Position numbers and translations under genes: made by a program. Positions 35,527 through 45,014 of a DNA stretch of 47,549 nt are shown here, one piece after another (the stretch's first letter is position 1; the number at the start of each line of letters is the position of its first letter). Under the pieces are notes generated by a model. That model was not told the origin of the DNA, did no database searches, and was given only the letters and a program-made list of their open reading frames with translations. The stretch covers positions 25,390-72,938 of the forward strand of contig NZ_CDBI01000091.1 in assembly GCF_000820025.1 (NCBI RefSeq), read 5' to 3'. This DNA comes from Aeromonas popoffii. Its GTDB lineage: Bacteria; Pseudomonadota; Gammaproteobacteria; Enterobacterales; Aeromonadaceae.

Positions 35527-36093
35527 GTGAGGGGCTCGTCATCGCGTCATCGCCAAGCCGGTTTCACCCTGCTGGAGGTACTGCTGGTGGCCATGCTGAT
35601 GGGGCTGGTGGCCACCGCCGTCACCCTCAGCATGGGAGGCGCCAGGGGCGATCGCGAGCTCGACAAGCAGGCGCGCCGCTTCATGGCGACCCTGCAACAG
35701 GCTCAGGAGTATTCGGTGATGGATGGCCGGCTAGTGGGGCTTCGCATCGAAGAGCATGGCTGGCAGTTCATGCAGCGCGGGGCCAAGGATCGAAAGTGGC
35801 AGGCGCTGACCGGCGACAAGATCCTGGGACAGGTACAACTGCCTGACACCATGCTGCTGGCCATCGAGCTCGAAGGGTTCAGCTGGCGGAGCGAGTCCGA
35901 CGAGAAAACCGAGCAGGGTCGGGACGAGAAGGAGCGCACGCCCCAGGTGTTGATCTTCCCCGGTGGCGAGCTCAGCCCCTTCGTATTGACCCTGACCCAG
36001 CAGGATGAGGATGTGCGCTACCTGCGTACGGTCAAGGCAGATGAATTCGGCCGTTTGCAGCTGTTGCAAGATGGCGAGGAGGGGGCTGAATGA
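35527..36093 (+). CDS. exeH: Minor pseudopilin ExeH (GspH)
   Basis: A 188-residue minor pseudopilin. The leader ends in RQAG and is cleaved before FTLLEVLLVAMLMGLVATAVTLS. The C-terminal beta domain of GspH follows. The start is uncertain: GTG 35527 has GAGG five to six bases upstream and leaves a 12-residue leader, while GTG 35512 or TTG 35491 would make it longer. Confidence 0.9.
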   Translation: MRGSSSRHRQAGFTLLEVLLVAMLMGLVATAVTLSMGGARGDRELDKQARRFMATLQQAQEYSVMDGRLVGLRIEEHGWQFMQRGAKDRKWQALTGDKILGQVQLPDTMLLAIELEGFSWRSESDEKTEQGRDEKERTPQVLIFPGGELSPFVLTLTQQDEDVRYLRTVKADEFGRLQLLQDGEEGAE

Positions 36094-36184
36094 ACATCGG
36101 CGGCGTGACGCTGTTGTTGAAGGCCGGGGTGATGGTGGTGCCGCTACCGGGTCCGGGTCGGCACTCCGGGTCGGGGGTGATCAC

Positions 36185-36544
36185 ATGAACGCCCGTGGCA
36201 TGACCTTGCTGGAAGTGATGGTCGCGCTGGCGGTGTTTGCCATCGCGGGTCTGGCTGTGATGAAGGCCGCCAGCGAACACCTCTCTGCGCTCAATTATCT
36301 GGAAGAGAAGACGCTGGCAACCTGGGTGGCGGAAAACCAGTTGGTGCAGCAGAAACTCGACGCCAGGTGGCCCGGCGATAGCTGGGTGGAAGGGGACGAG
36401 AAGATGGCTGGGCAGACCTGGTATTGGCGCTATCGCGGCGTCGCCACCGCCGACAACAACTTCAAGGCACTGGATATGGAAGTGCGTACCGCGCCCAAGG
36501 CCGAGAGCCCTGTGGCCATGCTCCGGACCTATATCAGCCGATGA
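36185..36544 (+). CDS. exeI: Minor pseudopilin ExeI (GspI)
   Basis: A 119-residue minor pseudopilin that forms the tip complex with ExeJ and ExeK. The leader MNARG is cleaved before [23 protein letters not shown] 36185 has a GGGGGTG stretch upstream. The gap of 91 bases after exeH holds nothing that I can identify. Its stop overlaps a possible upstream ATG of exeJ. Confidence 0.94.
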   Translation: MNARGMTLLEVMVALAVFAIAGLAVMKAASEHLSALNYLEEKTLATWVAENQLVQQKLDARWPGDSWVEGDEKMAGQTWYWRYRGVATADNNFKALDMEVRTAPKAESPVAMLRTYISR

Positions 36545-36609
36545 CAACAGCCAAGGACCTATCCGCGACGCGAGCACACCCGTCTGGCTTCACTCAGCGG
36601 GAGAGATCG

Positions 36610-37269
36610 ATGCGGACATCGTCATTACCCAGGCCGAGAGTGCGATATCGCGGCCGTCAGGACGGTTTTACTCTGCTGGAGATGCTGGTGGCCATCGCCA
36701 TTTTCGCCAGCCTCAGCATGGGCGCCTATCAGGTACTGCAGGGGGTGCTCACCAGTGACGAGGTGTCCAAGAAGAAGGAGGCCCGTCTCTCCGAGTTGCA
36801 GCTGGCCTTTACCCTGATGGAGCGGGACATTACCCAGATGGTGCCCCGCAGCGGCCGTATCGACGGCGAGAACAACAAGGTGCTGCTGGCGGCATCCCGC
36901 TTCGGCCAGCAGAGCGACGATTGGGGCATGGCCTTCATTCGCGGTGGTTGGCTCAATCCGGATGGCATGCTGCCACGATCCGGTTTGCAGCGGGTCGGCT
37001 GGCGCCTCAAGGATCACACGCTGGAGCGGCTGAGCTACCTCTATCCGGATCCCGTGATCGGCACAGAGCCGCGCATCCAGCCCATGCTGGATCGGGTGAC
37101 TGCGCTGCGGTTCTATTTTTACGACAAGGGTGTCTGGAAAGAGGAGTGGACCCAGCGCAACGTGCTGCCTTACGGCCTGGCGGTGGAGCTGGATCTGGAA
37201 GATTACGGCACAGTTCGCCGCCAGTTCCTCATCGGGGCCGGTGGCCAGCGAGCAGAAAATGGGAACTAA
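36610..37269 (+). CDS. exeJ: Minor pseudopilin ExeJ (GspJ)
   Basis: A 219-residue minor pseudopilin. The leader ends in GRQDG and is cleaved before [24 protein letters not shown]. GspJ features such as [15 protein letters not shown] and [12 protein letters not shown] are present. ATG 36610 with GGGAGAG upstream gives a 19-residue leader; an ATG at 36541 overlapping the exeI stop would need a 42-residue leader and is less likely. Confidence 0.92.
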   Translation: MRTSSLPRPRVRYRGRQDGFTLLEMLVAIAIFASLSMGAYQVLQGVLTSDEVSKKKEARLSELQLAFTLMERDITQMVPRSGRIDGENNKVLLAASRFGQQSDDWGMAFIRGGWLNPDGMLPRSGLQRVGWRLKDHTLERLSYLYPDPVIGTEPRIQPMLDRVTALRFYFYDKGVWKEEWTQRNVLPYGLAVELDLEDYGTVRRQFLIGAGGQRAENGN

Positions 37270-37288
37270 GCGGACAGGGGGCGGCAGC

Positions 37289-38284
37289 ATGCACTCTTGC
37301 CGCCGTCAGGGTGGCATGGCCCTGCTGGTGGTACTGCTCATATTGTCGGTGATGGTGATCATCGCCAGCAACATGAGCGGTCGCCTGCAGCTGGAGCTGC
37401 GCCGTACCGGCAACCTTACCGCCGGCAAGCAGGCCTGGTGGTATGCCATGTCGGCGGAAGCCCTGGTGAGCAAGGTGCTGGCTCAGGATTTCAAGGATGA
37501 CCCCAATGTGGTGAGCCTGGGTCAGAACTGGGCCAAGCAGGATGCTGTCTTCCCGGTGGATGACGGCAAGCTGACCGGCCGGGTACGGGATCTGCAATCC
37601 TGCTTCAACCTCAACAGCCTGAGCGTGCCCCTGAAAGAGGGGGAGAGCGGCGAGGACCTCGAGAAGCAGCCTTATCCGGTCAAGGTGTTTCGCGCCCTGC
37701 TCAAGCAGCTCGAGGTCGAGGATTACGAGGCGGTGCAGCTGACCGATGCCATCCGCGACTGGACCGACAAGGACACGGCGCTGGTCTCCAGCTACGGCGC
37801 CGAGGATGCCTATTACGAGGGGCTGACACCCCCTTATCTGACCGCGAACCAGTGGATGCTCAGCACGGACGAGCTGAGGGCGGTGCGGGGTGTGAGCGCC
37901 AAGTTGTATGCCCGGCTGGCGCCTTATGTCTGCGCCCTGCCGAGCGAGAAGCTGGTGGTGAACATCAACACCATCAAGCCGGAACAGGCGGCGCTGCTGG
38001 TGGCGCTCTATCTGGACAAGGTGGGGCTCGATGATGCCAAGCGGGTGCTGACCAGCCGCCCCCAGAAGGGGTGGAAGAACAAGAAAGAGATGACGGACCA
38101 GATGCCAGCGCAGGTGAGCGGCATCCTGGGGCTGGATGCGGCGCTGGACGTCAAGAGCAGCTACTTCGAGGCCAAATTGATCGCCGAGGTGGGTGATACC
38201 CGGGCCAGGCTGGAGAGCGTCTTTTTTCGTAGCAAGGACAACAAGCTGGTGATGCTGCGTCGCCTCAATGGCGGCGCCGAATGA
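37289..38284 (+). CDS. exeK: Minor pseudopilin ExeK (GspK)
   Basis: A 331-residue minor pseudopilin, the largest of the tip proteins. The leader MHSCRRQGG is cleaved before [18 protein letters not shown]. As is usual for GspK, the +5 glutamate is absent. The large alpha domain follows ([32 protein letters not shown]). ATG 37289 has GGGGG seven bases upstream; an in-frame ATG at 37259, overlapping exeJ, is the alternative. Confidence 0.92.
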   Translation: MHSCRRQGGMALLVVLLILSVMVIIASNMSGRLQLELRRTGNLTAGKQAWWYAMSAEALVSKVLAQDFKDDPNVVSLGQNWAKQDAVFPVDDGKLTGRVRDLQSCFNLNSLSVPLKEGESGEDLEKQPYPVKVFRALLKQLEVEDYEAVQLTDAIRDWTDKDTALVSSYGAEDAYYEGLTPPYLTANQWMLSTDELRAVRGVSAKLYARLAPYVCALPSEKLVVNINTIKPEQAALLVALYLDKVGLDDAKRVLTSRPQKGWKNKKEMTDQMPAQVSGILGLDAALDVKSSYFEAKLIAEVGDTRARLESVFFRSKDNKLVMLRRLNGGAE

Positions 38285-38405
38285 CAAACAGGTGTGGGGA
38301 GCGGCGACTGGCCGTACCCGCCCTGACCTCGTATTGGACAGCAGCCGAGGGCTGCGCTCCCGCCCATCCAGAGGGATGCGGACGGGAATGGCAGGAGAGA
38401 TATTT

Positions 38406-39590
38406 GTGAGCGAGAGTCTGGTCATCCGTTTGGGGACCAATGCGCAGCAACCGGTCGAGTGGCTGGTGTGGTCGGCCAAGGAGGAGGAGATCATTGCCTC
38501 CGGCACCCTGGCCTCGGCCCATGCCCTGAGTGAGCTGCAGGAGCGCGCCGGTGGTCGCCCCGTGGTGACCCTGGTGCCGGGCAGCGATCTTATCTTCCGG
38601 CGGGTGAGCCTGCCGGGCAAATACAGTCGCCAGGCCGCCGCCGCCTTGCCCTACCTGCTGGAGGAGCAAATCGCATCCGATGTGGATGGACTGCATCTGG
38701 TGGTGCTGGGCCACGAGGGCCACGATGTGGACCTGATGGCGGTCGACAAGGAGAAGATGCAGATCTGGCTGGGTTGGTTGCAGGAGGCGGGCCTCAAGAG
38801 CCAGCAGCTGTTGCCGGACGTGCTGGCCTTGCCGCCCACCGCCGACGGCTGGTCTGCCCTGCAGCTTGGCAAGGAGTGGCTGCTGCGTCAGGGCCCCTGT
38901 CAGGGCATAGTGGCCGATGAATCGCTGCTGGCCATGTTGCTGGCGGCGGAGGCCGACCCCGTCACCATCCACAGCCATACTCCCTTGCCGGCGATCCCGG
39001 CGGCCAACTGGCTGGCGGCGGATCCCGAACTGCCCATGCTGCTGCTGGCCAAAGGGGCGCTGAACTGCCAGGCCAACCTGTTGCAGGGCCCCTACCGGCC
39101 GCAGACCGAATACTCCCGCTACTGGCTGCAGTGGCGCAAGGTGGCCGTGGTGGCCGGGCTCTTGCTGTTGGTGGCGTTGACCCAGCGCGGTGTGCATCTT
39201 TATCAGCTGACGGAGCAGGACAAGGCCCTCAAGGCCGAGATCCGGCAGGTCTACACCCGCATCTTCCCGGGGGAAAACCGCATCGTCAACGTGCGCAGCC
39301 AGATGGCACAGCATCTCAAGTTACTGGGACAGACCCCGCAGGATGGCGTGCTCTTGCTGCTGACCGAACTGGCTCCCACCTTTGCCGAGGTGCCGGGGCT
39401 CAAGCCACAGGTGTTGCGTTTCGACGCCGCGCGGGGCGAGTTGAGATTGCAGGTCACGGCACCCGGTTTCGCCGAGATAGAGCGCTTTCGCGAACTGGCG
39501 GGCAAGCGTTTCTCGGTGCAGCAGGGCGAGGTGCGCAGCACAGAGGGCAAGGTTGAAGGGACACTGGTGCTGAAGGGTAAATCATCATGA
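38406..39590 (+). CDS. exeL: Type II secretion protein ExeL (GspL)
   Basis: A 394-residue bitopic protein that anchors the ATPase ExeE to the membrane. A cytoplasmic actin-like domain (about 1-240) with [17 protein letters not shown] precedes one membrane helix (about 250-266, [13 protein letters not shown]) and a periplasmic ferredoxin-like domain. The GTG start at 38406 has AGGAG about nine bases upstream and gives the expected SESLVIRLG start. Its 3' end overlaps exeM by four bases (ATGA). Confidence 0.94.
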   Translation: MSESLVIRLGTNAQQPVEWLVWSAKEEEIIASGTLASAHALSELQERAGGRPVVTLVPGSDLIFRRVSLPGKYSRQAAAALPYLLEEQIASDVDGLHLVVLGHEGHDVDLMAVDKEKMQIWLGWLQEAGLKSQQLLPDVLALPPTADGWSALQLGKEWLLRQGPCQGIVADESLLAMLLAAEADPVTIHSHTPLPAIPAANWLAADPELPMLLLAKGALNCQANLLQGPYRPQTEYSRYWLQWRKVAVVAGLLLLVALTQRGVHLYQLTEQDKALKAEIRQVYTRIFPGENRIVNVRSQMAQHLKLLGQTPQDGVLLLLTELAPTFAEVPGLKPQVLRFDAARGELRLQVTAPGFAEIERFRELAGKRFSVQQGEVRSTEGKVEGTLVLKGKSS

Positions 39591-40078
39591 TGGACAAATT
39601 ACAAGGCTGGTGGCGCAGCATCAGTGCTCGCGAGCAGCGGTTGGTGGCCGTGGGTGGCAGCTGCCTGCTGATCGGGCTCTGCTACTGGATGGTCTGGCAA
39701 CCCATCGACAACCGCATCGCCGAGCGCGAGCGGCAGGTGCTGAGCCAGCAACAGACGCTCGCTTGGCTGAAAGAGAAGGGGGAAGAGGTGCTGGCGATGC
39801 AGGGCGGTCAGGGCCGCCAGATCGACACCAGCGGAACCCTGGAAGGGGTGGTGAACCGCACCGCTTTCAACCAGAAGATCAAGATTGCCCGTCTGCAACC
39901 CCAGGGTCAGGAGCTGCAGGTGTGGATCGATACGGTTCAGTTCGATGATCTGCTGATCTGGCTGGCGACCCTGGCCGATCAGTATGGCGTACAGGTGCAG
40001 GTCATCGAGGTGGCCCGCGAGAATCTGGCGCCGGGTCTGGTCAAGGTCAGACGCTTGCAGCTGAGTCGTCCCCAATGA
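39587..40078 (+). CDS. exeM: Type II secretion protein ExeM (GspM)
   Basis: A 163-residue bitopic protein that pairs with ExeL. A short cytoplasmic N-terminus, one membrane helix (about 22-37) and a periplasmic ferredoxin-like domain are seen. The start overlaps the exeL stop; ATG 39590 is an equal alternative. The last 51 bases reappear in diverged form at 40129-40179. Confidence 0.94.
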   Translation: MMDKLQGWWRSISAREQRLVAVGGSCLLIGLCYWMVWQPIDNRIAERERQVLSQQQTLAWLKEKGEEVLAMQGGQGRQIDTSGTLEGVVNRTAFNQKIKIARLQPQGQELQVWIDTVQFDDLLIWLATLADQYGVQVQVIEVARENLAPGLVKVRRLQLSRPQ

Positions 40079-40179
40079 CAGCAAGCGGGCTGAGCGCCGT
40101 CCGGTTTCCGGCATCTCGTCCCGGTGTGGTACCGGGCCTGGCCAAGGCCAGATATTTGCAATCGAGTCGTTTTCTATGA
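40028..40179 (+). repeat. Diverged direct duplication of the exeM 3' end
   Basis: Bases 40028-40078 (the exeM end, including its TGA) align without gaps to 40129-40179: 36 of 51 identical, period 101. The second copy keeps the reading frame and stop, and its terminal CTATGA provides the exeN ATG. It is a remnant of a tandem duplication. Confidence 0.7.
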
Positions 40180-40934
40180 AGCAAAAAGTACTGATCGCTG
40201 CCCTCTTCCTGGTGGCCTATCTCGGTTTTCTGCTGGTGAAACTGCCAGCCACCCTGGTGGTTCGCCATCTGCCGCTGCCACCCAACCAGGTGCAGCTGGA
40301 AGGGGTGAGCGGCACCCTCTGGAGCGGCCAGGTCGCCCGGCTGCAATACGCCAGTGAGTCGCTGACCCAACTGCGCTGGGAGCTCAACGGCTGGTCGTTG
40401 CTGCGCTTTGCCCCCGAGGTTTCCCTGCGTTTTGGCGATCGCAGCGGTCTCAACGGCCAGGGTGTGGTTGGATGGAACGGCGCCGCCTTTGGTCGTGATA
40501 TCACCCTCAACGTGCCAGCGCCCTGGGTGCTGGAGCGGGTGCCCGTGCAGCTGCCTTTCCCGCTGACGGTGGCGGGTCAGCTGCAGCTCAAGGTCGATCA
40601 ATTTGCCCAGGGCAATCCCTGGTGTGACAACCTCTACGGCAGCCTTCACTGGTATGGTGCCTATGCCGATACTCCGGCCGGCAAGCTGCCGCTGGGGGAT
40701 CCCGAGCTCAAGCTGACCTGCATTGACTCCCGACTGGTGGCCGAGCTCAAGCAGGGCTCGGAGGCGGTCCAGGTACAGGGCAAGCTGGAGCTGCAGCCCA
40801 ATCGCCAGTACCTGTTCCAGGGCACCCTCAAACCGGGTCCCGAGCTGCCGGAGCAGATGAAGCAGGGGCTGCCCTTCCTCGGTCAGCCCGATGGTCAGGG
40901 GCGCTTTCCGCTGCGCTATCAGGGGCGCATCTGA
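40176..40934 (+). CDS. exeN: Type II secretion protein ExeN (GspN)
   Basis: A 252-residue GspN protein. An N-terminal membrane anchor (about 5-24) is followed by a periplasmic domain with LEGVSGTLWSGQVARL and FPLRYQGRI. GspN is present in only some type II systems and is not always needed for secretion. The start codon lies inside a duplicated piece of exeM, and no clear Shine-Dalgarno sequence precedes it. Last gene of the cluster. Confidence 0.93.
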   Translation: MKQKVLIAALFLVAYLGFLLVKLPATLVVRHLPLPPNQVQLEGVSGTLWSGQVARLQYASESLTQLRWELNGWSLLRFAPEVSLRFGDRSGLNGQGVVGWNGAAFGRDITLNVPAPWVLERVPVQLPFPLTVAGQLQLKVDQFAQGNPWCDNLYGSLHWYGAYADTPAGKLPLGDPELKLTCIDSRLVAELKQGSEAVQVQGKLELQPNRQYLFQGTLKPGPELPEQMKQGLPFLGQPDGQGRFPLRYQGRI

Positions 40935-40967
40935 CGACATCGTCTGCCGGTCTGGAAAAGGATAAAT

Positions 40968-40991
40968 ACGACCCCGCGTTGGCGGGGTCGT
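40968..40991. terminator. Hairpin between converging exeN and luxR-type genes
   Basis: ACGACCCCGC pairs exactly with GCGGGGTCGT over GTTG. U tracts are weak on both strands, so termination efficiency is uncertain. Confidence 0.65.
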
Positions 40992-40995
40992 GTCG

Positions 40996-41817
40996 TTATG
41001 GGGTCCCAGTCTCACCGCTTGGCGCCGTGATGAGATGGTTCAGAAAGAAGCTGAACAGCTCGGCGCGTGAGCCGAGGCGCAGCTTGCCGTAGAGGTGTTT
41101 GCGGTGATTCTTTACTGTGCCGCTGCCAATGCCGAGCTCGGCGGCGATCGCCTCGGTATCCAGCCCCTGCAACAGCAGACCTGCCACCTGCCGCTCCCGG
41201 CGGGTGAGTCGATCCCCGCCCACGCTGGCGATGGCCTGTGCCACCGCCGCCTTCAGGCTGGCACTGTCAGGCAGCGCCGTGCTCTGGGCCAGCAGCGGCG
41301 GGCTCTGCTGCCACTGCTGACGACACAGCGAATGTACCAGCGGAAACAGCTGCTCCAGCCTCGCCAGCTCGCTCTGGCTCAGGGTGCTGCGCTTGTCGAG
41401 GCGGCCGAGAAACAGCATGAGCGTGAGCCCGTCCCGCACCGGCAGGATCAGCCCCACCTCCTCCTGCCAGCCGGTGGCCTGATAGAAGTGGTGGCGATAT
41501 TCGGGATCGAGCCGCCCTTGGGAGACCTGCGCCAGGGTCCAGACGCCGGCAGGCAAGCCCTGTTCCAGCGCCTGCATAAAGGGATCCTGACTGAAGTGGC
41601 TGGTGAGGTAGCGATCAAACAGCAGGGCCCGCTGATGGTTGAGGTTGTCGTAGAGGTAGACGGGTCGCTGCCCCACCCCGAGCAGCAGGGCGCAATCAAA
41701 CGCCACCTGCTGCTGGATCAGGCGCACCAGCGCCGCCGCAAAGGCACGGCTGTGCAGGGCATCGACCACCTCGGTCATGCTGCGGGTCAGGGTATCTGTG
41801 GCGAATGGCTGGGTCAT
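40996..41817 (-). CDS. LuxR-type helix-turn-helix regulator of unknown signal
   Basis: A 273-residue regulator. The C-terminal LuxR helix-turn-helix (about 200-262) reads LTRRERQVAGLLLQGLDTEAIAAELGIGSGTVKNHRKHLYGKL. The N-terminal 190 residues have a GAF-like pattern (FDCALLLGVGQRPVYLYDN, EVGLILPVRDGLTLMLFLGR), without the set of tryptophan, tyrosine and aspartate residues of AHL receptors such as AhyR. It is a single gene converging on exeN and divergent from tyrS. Target and signal are unknown. Confidence 0.85.
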   Translation of the reverse strand: MTQPFATDTLTRSMTEVVDALHSRAFAAALVRLIQQQVAFDCALLLGVGQRPVYLYDNLNHQRALLFDRYLTSHFSQDPFMQALEQGLPAGVWTLAQVSQGRLDPEYRHHFYQATGWQEEVGLILPVRDGLTLMLFLGRLDKRSTLSQSELARLEQLFPLVHSLCRQQWQQSPPLLAQSTALPDSASLKAAVAQAIASVGGDRLTRRERQVAGLLLQGLDTEAIAAELGIGSGTVKNHRKHLYGKLRLGSRAELFSFFLNHLITAPSGETGTP

Positions 41818-41976
41818 GGTTGTTGAGTCATGCGAGTGGGTTCACGGTGGCGGGGAGCAGCTCCCCACTATGGCTGGATGCTAGCACGAGAGTGGCAAAA
41901 CTGTCCCCGAGGGGACATATCCGCCACCGGCCAGAACGGCGAGGATGACGGCTTTTCCCCTGCTGTTGGAGCACCC

Positions 41977-43245
41977 ATGATCAACCCCCACCTGCTCGAT
42001 GAGCTGACCGAGCGCGGCCTTGTGGCCCAGAATTCCGATCCGGCGGCCCTGGCCGATCATCTTGCCACCCCGCGCACCGTCTATTGCGGGTTCGATCCCA
42101 CCGCTGGCAGCCTGCATATCGGTCATCTGGTGCCGCTCTTGATGCTGCGCCGCTTCCAGTTGGCGGGCCACACCCCGGTGGCGCTGGTGGGCGGCGCCAC
42201 CGGTCTTATCGGTGATCCCAGCTTCAAGGCGACCGAGCGCAGCCTCAACAGTAGCGATACTGTGCTGGGTTGGGTCGCCAGCCTGTCGGCCCAGATCAAG
42301 GCACTGCTGCCCGCAGATGAGGGCCTGTCGGCCCCGCAACTGGTCAACAATGGCGACTGGATGGGACAGATGTCCGCCCTCGATTTTCTGCGGGATATCG
42401 GCAAGCACTTCTCGGTCAATGCCATGCTGGCGCGAGAGTCGGTGCGCCAGCGGCTGGCCCGCCCGGATCAGGGCATCTCGTTCACCGAGTTCTCCTACGC
42501 CCTGCTGCAATCCCATGATTTTGCGGTGCTGCACCAGCGGCTCGGCTGCACCCTGCAGATTGGCGGCAACGATCAGTGGGGCAATATCACCAGCGGCATG
42601 GATCTCACCCGTCGCCTCCATCAGGCGCAGGTGTATGGCATGACGTTGCCGCTTATCACCAAGGCGGACGGCACCAAGTTCGGCAAGACAGAGGGCGGGG
42701 CCGTCTGGCTCGATCCGGCGCTCACCTCGCCCTACGCCTTCTACCAGTTCTGGCTCGGCACCGCAGATGAGGATGTCTACCGCTTCCTGCGTTACTACAG
42801 CGTTATGTCGTTGGCCGAGATTGCCGAGCTGGAGGCGGAAGATGCCCAGCGACAGGGGCGCAAGCAGGCGCAGCAGGTCTTGGCGGACGAGCTGACCGAA
42901 CTGGTGCACGGCAAGGCGGCGCTGGCGGCGGTGCAGCGCATCAGCGAGCTGCTGTTCAGTGGCGACGTGGCCCGCCTCGGCGAGAGCGATCTCGCCCAGC
43001 TGGCGCAGGACGGCATGCCGAGCAGCACCGTCAGCGGCGAGACGGATCTGGTCAGCCTGCTGGTCAGCTGCGCTCTGGCTAACTCCAAGCGCATCGCCCG
43101 CGAACTGCTGACGGCGGGGGCCATCAGTCTCAATGGCGCCATCAAGCAGGATGAGCAGCTGAATGCTGCGGATCGGCTGTTTGGCCGCTACCTGCTGCTG
43201 CGCCGGGGCAAGAAGCAGTACCGGCTGGTGGCGTGGGTGGGCTAG
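41977..43245 (+). CDS. tyrS: Tyrosyl-tRNA synthetase
   Basis: A 422-residue class I aminoacyl-tRNA synthetase. The HIGH motif is at residues 47-50 (LHIGH), the KMSKS-equivalent KFGKT at about 234-238, the tyrosine pocket in [10 protein letters not shown] and GGNDQWGNI, and a C-terminal S4 domain (about 355-420). The length matches E. coli TyrS (424). ATG 41977 has TGGAG five to six bases upstream; the open frame extends further upstream without support. I cannot tell whether the genome has another tyrS. Confidence 0.95.
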   Translation: MINPHLLDELTERGLVAQNSDPAALADHLATPRTVYCGFDPTAGSLHIGHLVPLLMLRRFQLAGHTPVALVGGATGLIGDPSFKATERSLNSSDTVLGWVASLSAQIKALLPADEGLSAPQLVNNGDWMGQMSALDFLRDIGKHFSVNAMLARESVRQRLARPDQGISFTEFSYALLQSHDFAVLHQRLGCTLQIGGNDQWGNITSGMDLTRRLHQAQVYGMTLPLITKADGTKFGKTEGGAVWLDPALTSPYAFYQFWLGTADEDVYRFLRYYSVMSLAEIAELEAEDAQRQGRKQAQQVLADELTELVHGKAALAAVQRISELLFSGDVARLGESDLAQLAQDGMPSSTVSGETDLVSLLVSCALANSKRIARELLTAGAISLNGAIKQDEQLNAADRLFGRYLLLRRGKKQYRLVAWVG

Positions 43246-43268
43246 CCTGCCGCGCCATATCAACGAGC

Positions 43269-43293
43269 AAGGGCTGCCCGGGCAGCCCTTTCC
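43269..43293 (+). terminator. Palindromic terminator of tyrS
   Basis: AAGGGCTGCCCGGGCAGCCCTT is a perfect palindrome followed by TCC; the U tract is short. It lies 24 bases after the tyrS stop. Confidence 0.7.
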
Positions 43294-43382
43294 ATTGTGC
43301 GCCTCGGCCTGTCAGCCGCTCGGTATGCAGGGGAGGGCGGTCAATGGTTTCCCCGTCTCTACCCCAACAGCCGAATCACGCT

Positions 43383-43540
43383 GTCAGCGGCAGCCATTCT
43401 GCATAGTCACGGAATACATCGGGGAAGGCGGTGAATTCTGCCCCCGTGCTGGTATCAAGTAGTCAGCGGCAGCCATTCTGCATAGTCACGGAATAGATCG
43501 AGGAAGGCGGTGAATTCTGCCCCCCTATCGGTATCAAGTA
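43383..43540 (-). pseudogene. Two tandem extra copies of the yrfG 3' end
   Basis: Two 79-base units (43383-43461 and 43462-43540, differing at six positions) repeat the last codons of the adjacent minus-strand gene. On the minus strand they read FTAFxDxFRDYAEWLPLT plus a stop, compared with ITAFPAIRDYAELLPLTT plus a stop in the gene. Both keep the frame to a stop codon. The two are closer to each other than to the gene, so they derive from a diverged allele. The intact gene begins its own copy at 43541. Confidence 0.8.
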
Positions 43541-44202
43541 GTCAGCGGCAGCAGTTCGGCATAGTCACGGATCGCCGGGAAGGCCGTAATACTCTGCTCG
43601 GGCTGGCGACTGTCCGGGTTCTGGATGGCGAGCTGATAGCCAATGCCGTAGTCGGCGGCGGCCCGCAGGATCCGCTCGCTGTCATCCACAAACAGGGTAC
43701 GGGCGGGATCGAACGCCAGCCGCTCGGCCAGCGCCTGCCAGCAGTGCTGGCTCTCCTTTGACCAACCCAGCTCGTGGGTACTCACCATCAGATCCAGATG
43801 ACCGGCAAGCCCGAGCTGCGCATCCTTGACCGACAGGCTGGCGGGATGGGCGTTGGTAAAGAGCACCAACTGCTTGCCCGCGGCGCGCAGCTCGGCCAGG
43901 AAGGGGATGGCGTTGGGCCGCCACCGGATCTTCTCCAGCAGCTCCTGCTTGAGGGCGCGAATGTCCAGCCCCAGGGTCTGGCTCCAGTAATCCACACAGT
44001 ACCAGTCGAGGGTGCCGCTGACGGCGTGATAGTGCAGATCGATCTGCTCTTTGGCTGCCACTGCTGGCAAGCCGAGTCGCTCGGCGTAACGCGCCGGTAC
44101 CAGCTGCTGCCAGAGGTAGTTGTCAAAATGAAGGTCGATCAGGGTGCCATCCATATCGAGCAACACGGTATCTATCTGGTGCCAGGGTAAGGTGTTCGAC
44201 AT
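43534..44202 (-). CDS. yrfG: HAD-family GMP/IMP nucleotidase YrfG
   Basis: A 222-residue HAD hydrolase that matches E. coli YrfG in length and motifs: DMDGT (16-20) with the nucleophile Asp16, VLFTNAHPASLSVK as motif II, a lysine in GWSKES, and FVDDSERIL as motif IV. It dephosphorylates purine mononucleotides in E. coli. ATG 44202 has AGAGG upstream; the longer open frame has no support. It is divergent from nudE, as in E. coli. Its 3' end is followed by two tandem degenerate copies of itself. Confidence 0.92.
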   Translation of the reverse strand: MSNTLPWHQIDTVLLDMDGTLIDLHFDNYLWQQLVPARYAERLGLPAVAAKEQIDLHYHAVSGTLDWYCVDYWSQTLGLDIRALKQELLEKIRWRPNAIPFLAELRAAGKQLVLFTNAHPASLSVKDAQLGLAGHLDLMVSTHELGWSKESQHCWQALAERLAFDPARTLFVDDSERILRAAADYGIGYQLAIQNPDSRQPEQSITAFPAIRDYAELLPLTT

Positions 44203-44360
44203 GCAGCCTCTTGCTCTTGGTGTCGCGAAAACGTCGCGGGAAAAAAGGAGCGGCAGTATAGCGGATTTTTCCTCCCCCTTTGCCATCCCTGTCCCGTGGT
44301 GTTCAGTGTGAGAGTCGTTTACTCTTGAAGCACTATTTTTTAACGAGCAGCCAGCGCCCG

Positions 44361-44456
44361 ATGAGTGACCACCACAAGAGCAAGCCCGAATACCTCAGTG
44401 TCGAGAACATGGCGCATGACAAGAGCAAGCCGGAGATCCTCAAGGCCGAAATCGTG
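44361..44456 (+). repeat. Imperfect 45-nt duplication at the nudE 5' end
   Basis: The deduced segments HHKSKPEYL and HDKSKPEIL are 15 codons apart in one frame, and the 12-base CAAGAGCAAGCC is exact in both. The upstream copy lies before the family-length start. Confidence 0.6.
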
Positions 44457-44969
44457 GCCGAGAGCCGGCTGTTCAAGGTGGAATCCCTGCATCTTAAATT
44501 CAGCAATGGGGAGGAGCGGGTCTACGAGCGGATGCGCGGTGGCAACCGGGGCGCCGTCATGGTGGTGCCCTTGTTTGATGCCCACACCCTGTTGCTGGTG
44601 CGCGAATACGCGGCGGGTACTCACTCCTACGAGCTGGGTTTCCCCAAGGGGCTGATCGACCCGGGCGAGAATGCCTTTGAGGCGGGCAACCGGGAGCTGA
44701 TGGAAGAGGCGGGCTTCGGTGCCAACAGCCTGATCCCCCTCAAGCAGGTGTCGCTGGCGCCGGGTTACTTCTCCAGCCGGATGGACATACTGCTGGCGCG
44801 GGATCTCTTCCCGGAGCTGCGGGTCGGTGATGAGCCCGAGCCCCTCGAGGTGATCCCCTGGCCACTCAACCGTATCGATGAATTGCTGGCACGACCCGAC
44901 TTCAGTGAGTCGCGCAGCATCAGTGCCCTGTTGCTGGCCCAGAAGTGGCTGGCGGAGCAGGAAAACTAG
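44409..44969 (+). CDS. nudE: ADP compounds hydrolase NudE (Nudix)
   Basis: A 186-residue Nudix hydrolase that cleaves ADP-ribose, NADH and ApnA-type compounds. The Nudix box is complete in GLIDPGENAFEAGNRELMEEAGFG, followed by SLAPGYFSSRMDI as in E. coli NudE. ATG 44409 gives exactly the E. coli length (186). An upstream in-frame ATG at 44361 would add 16 residues that look like a copy of the N-terminus. cysQ follows after 45 bases and is probably cotranscribed. Confidence 0.93.
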   Translation: MAHDKSKPEILKAEIVAESRLFKVESLHLKFSNGEERVYERMRGGNRGAVMVVPLFDAHTLLLVREYAAGTHSYELGFPKGLIDPGENAFEAGNRELMEEAGFGANSLIPLKQVSLAPGYFSSRMDILLARDLFPELRVGDEPEPLEVIPWPLNRIDELLARPDFSESRSISALLLAQKWLAEQEN

Positions 44970-45014
44970 CCCAAGCGTGGGCGAAGGCAATAAATAAAAA
45001 CAGAGGATAACAAG

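Noticed and set aside
43383..43600. Possible CRISPR array because of three 79-base-spaced repeats
   Set aside because: The units are contiguous without unique spacers, are coding-derived copies of the yrfG 3' end, and no cas gene is present.
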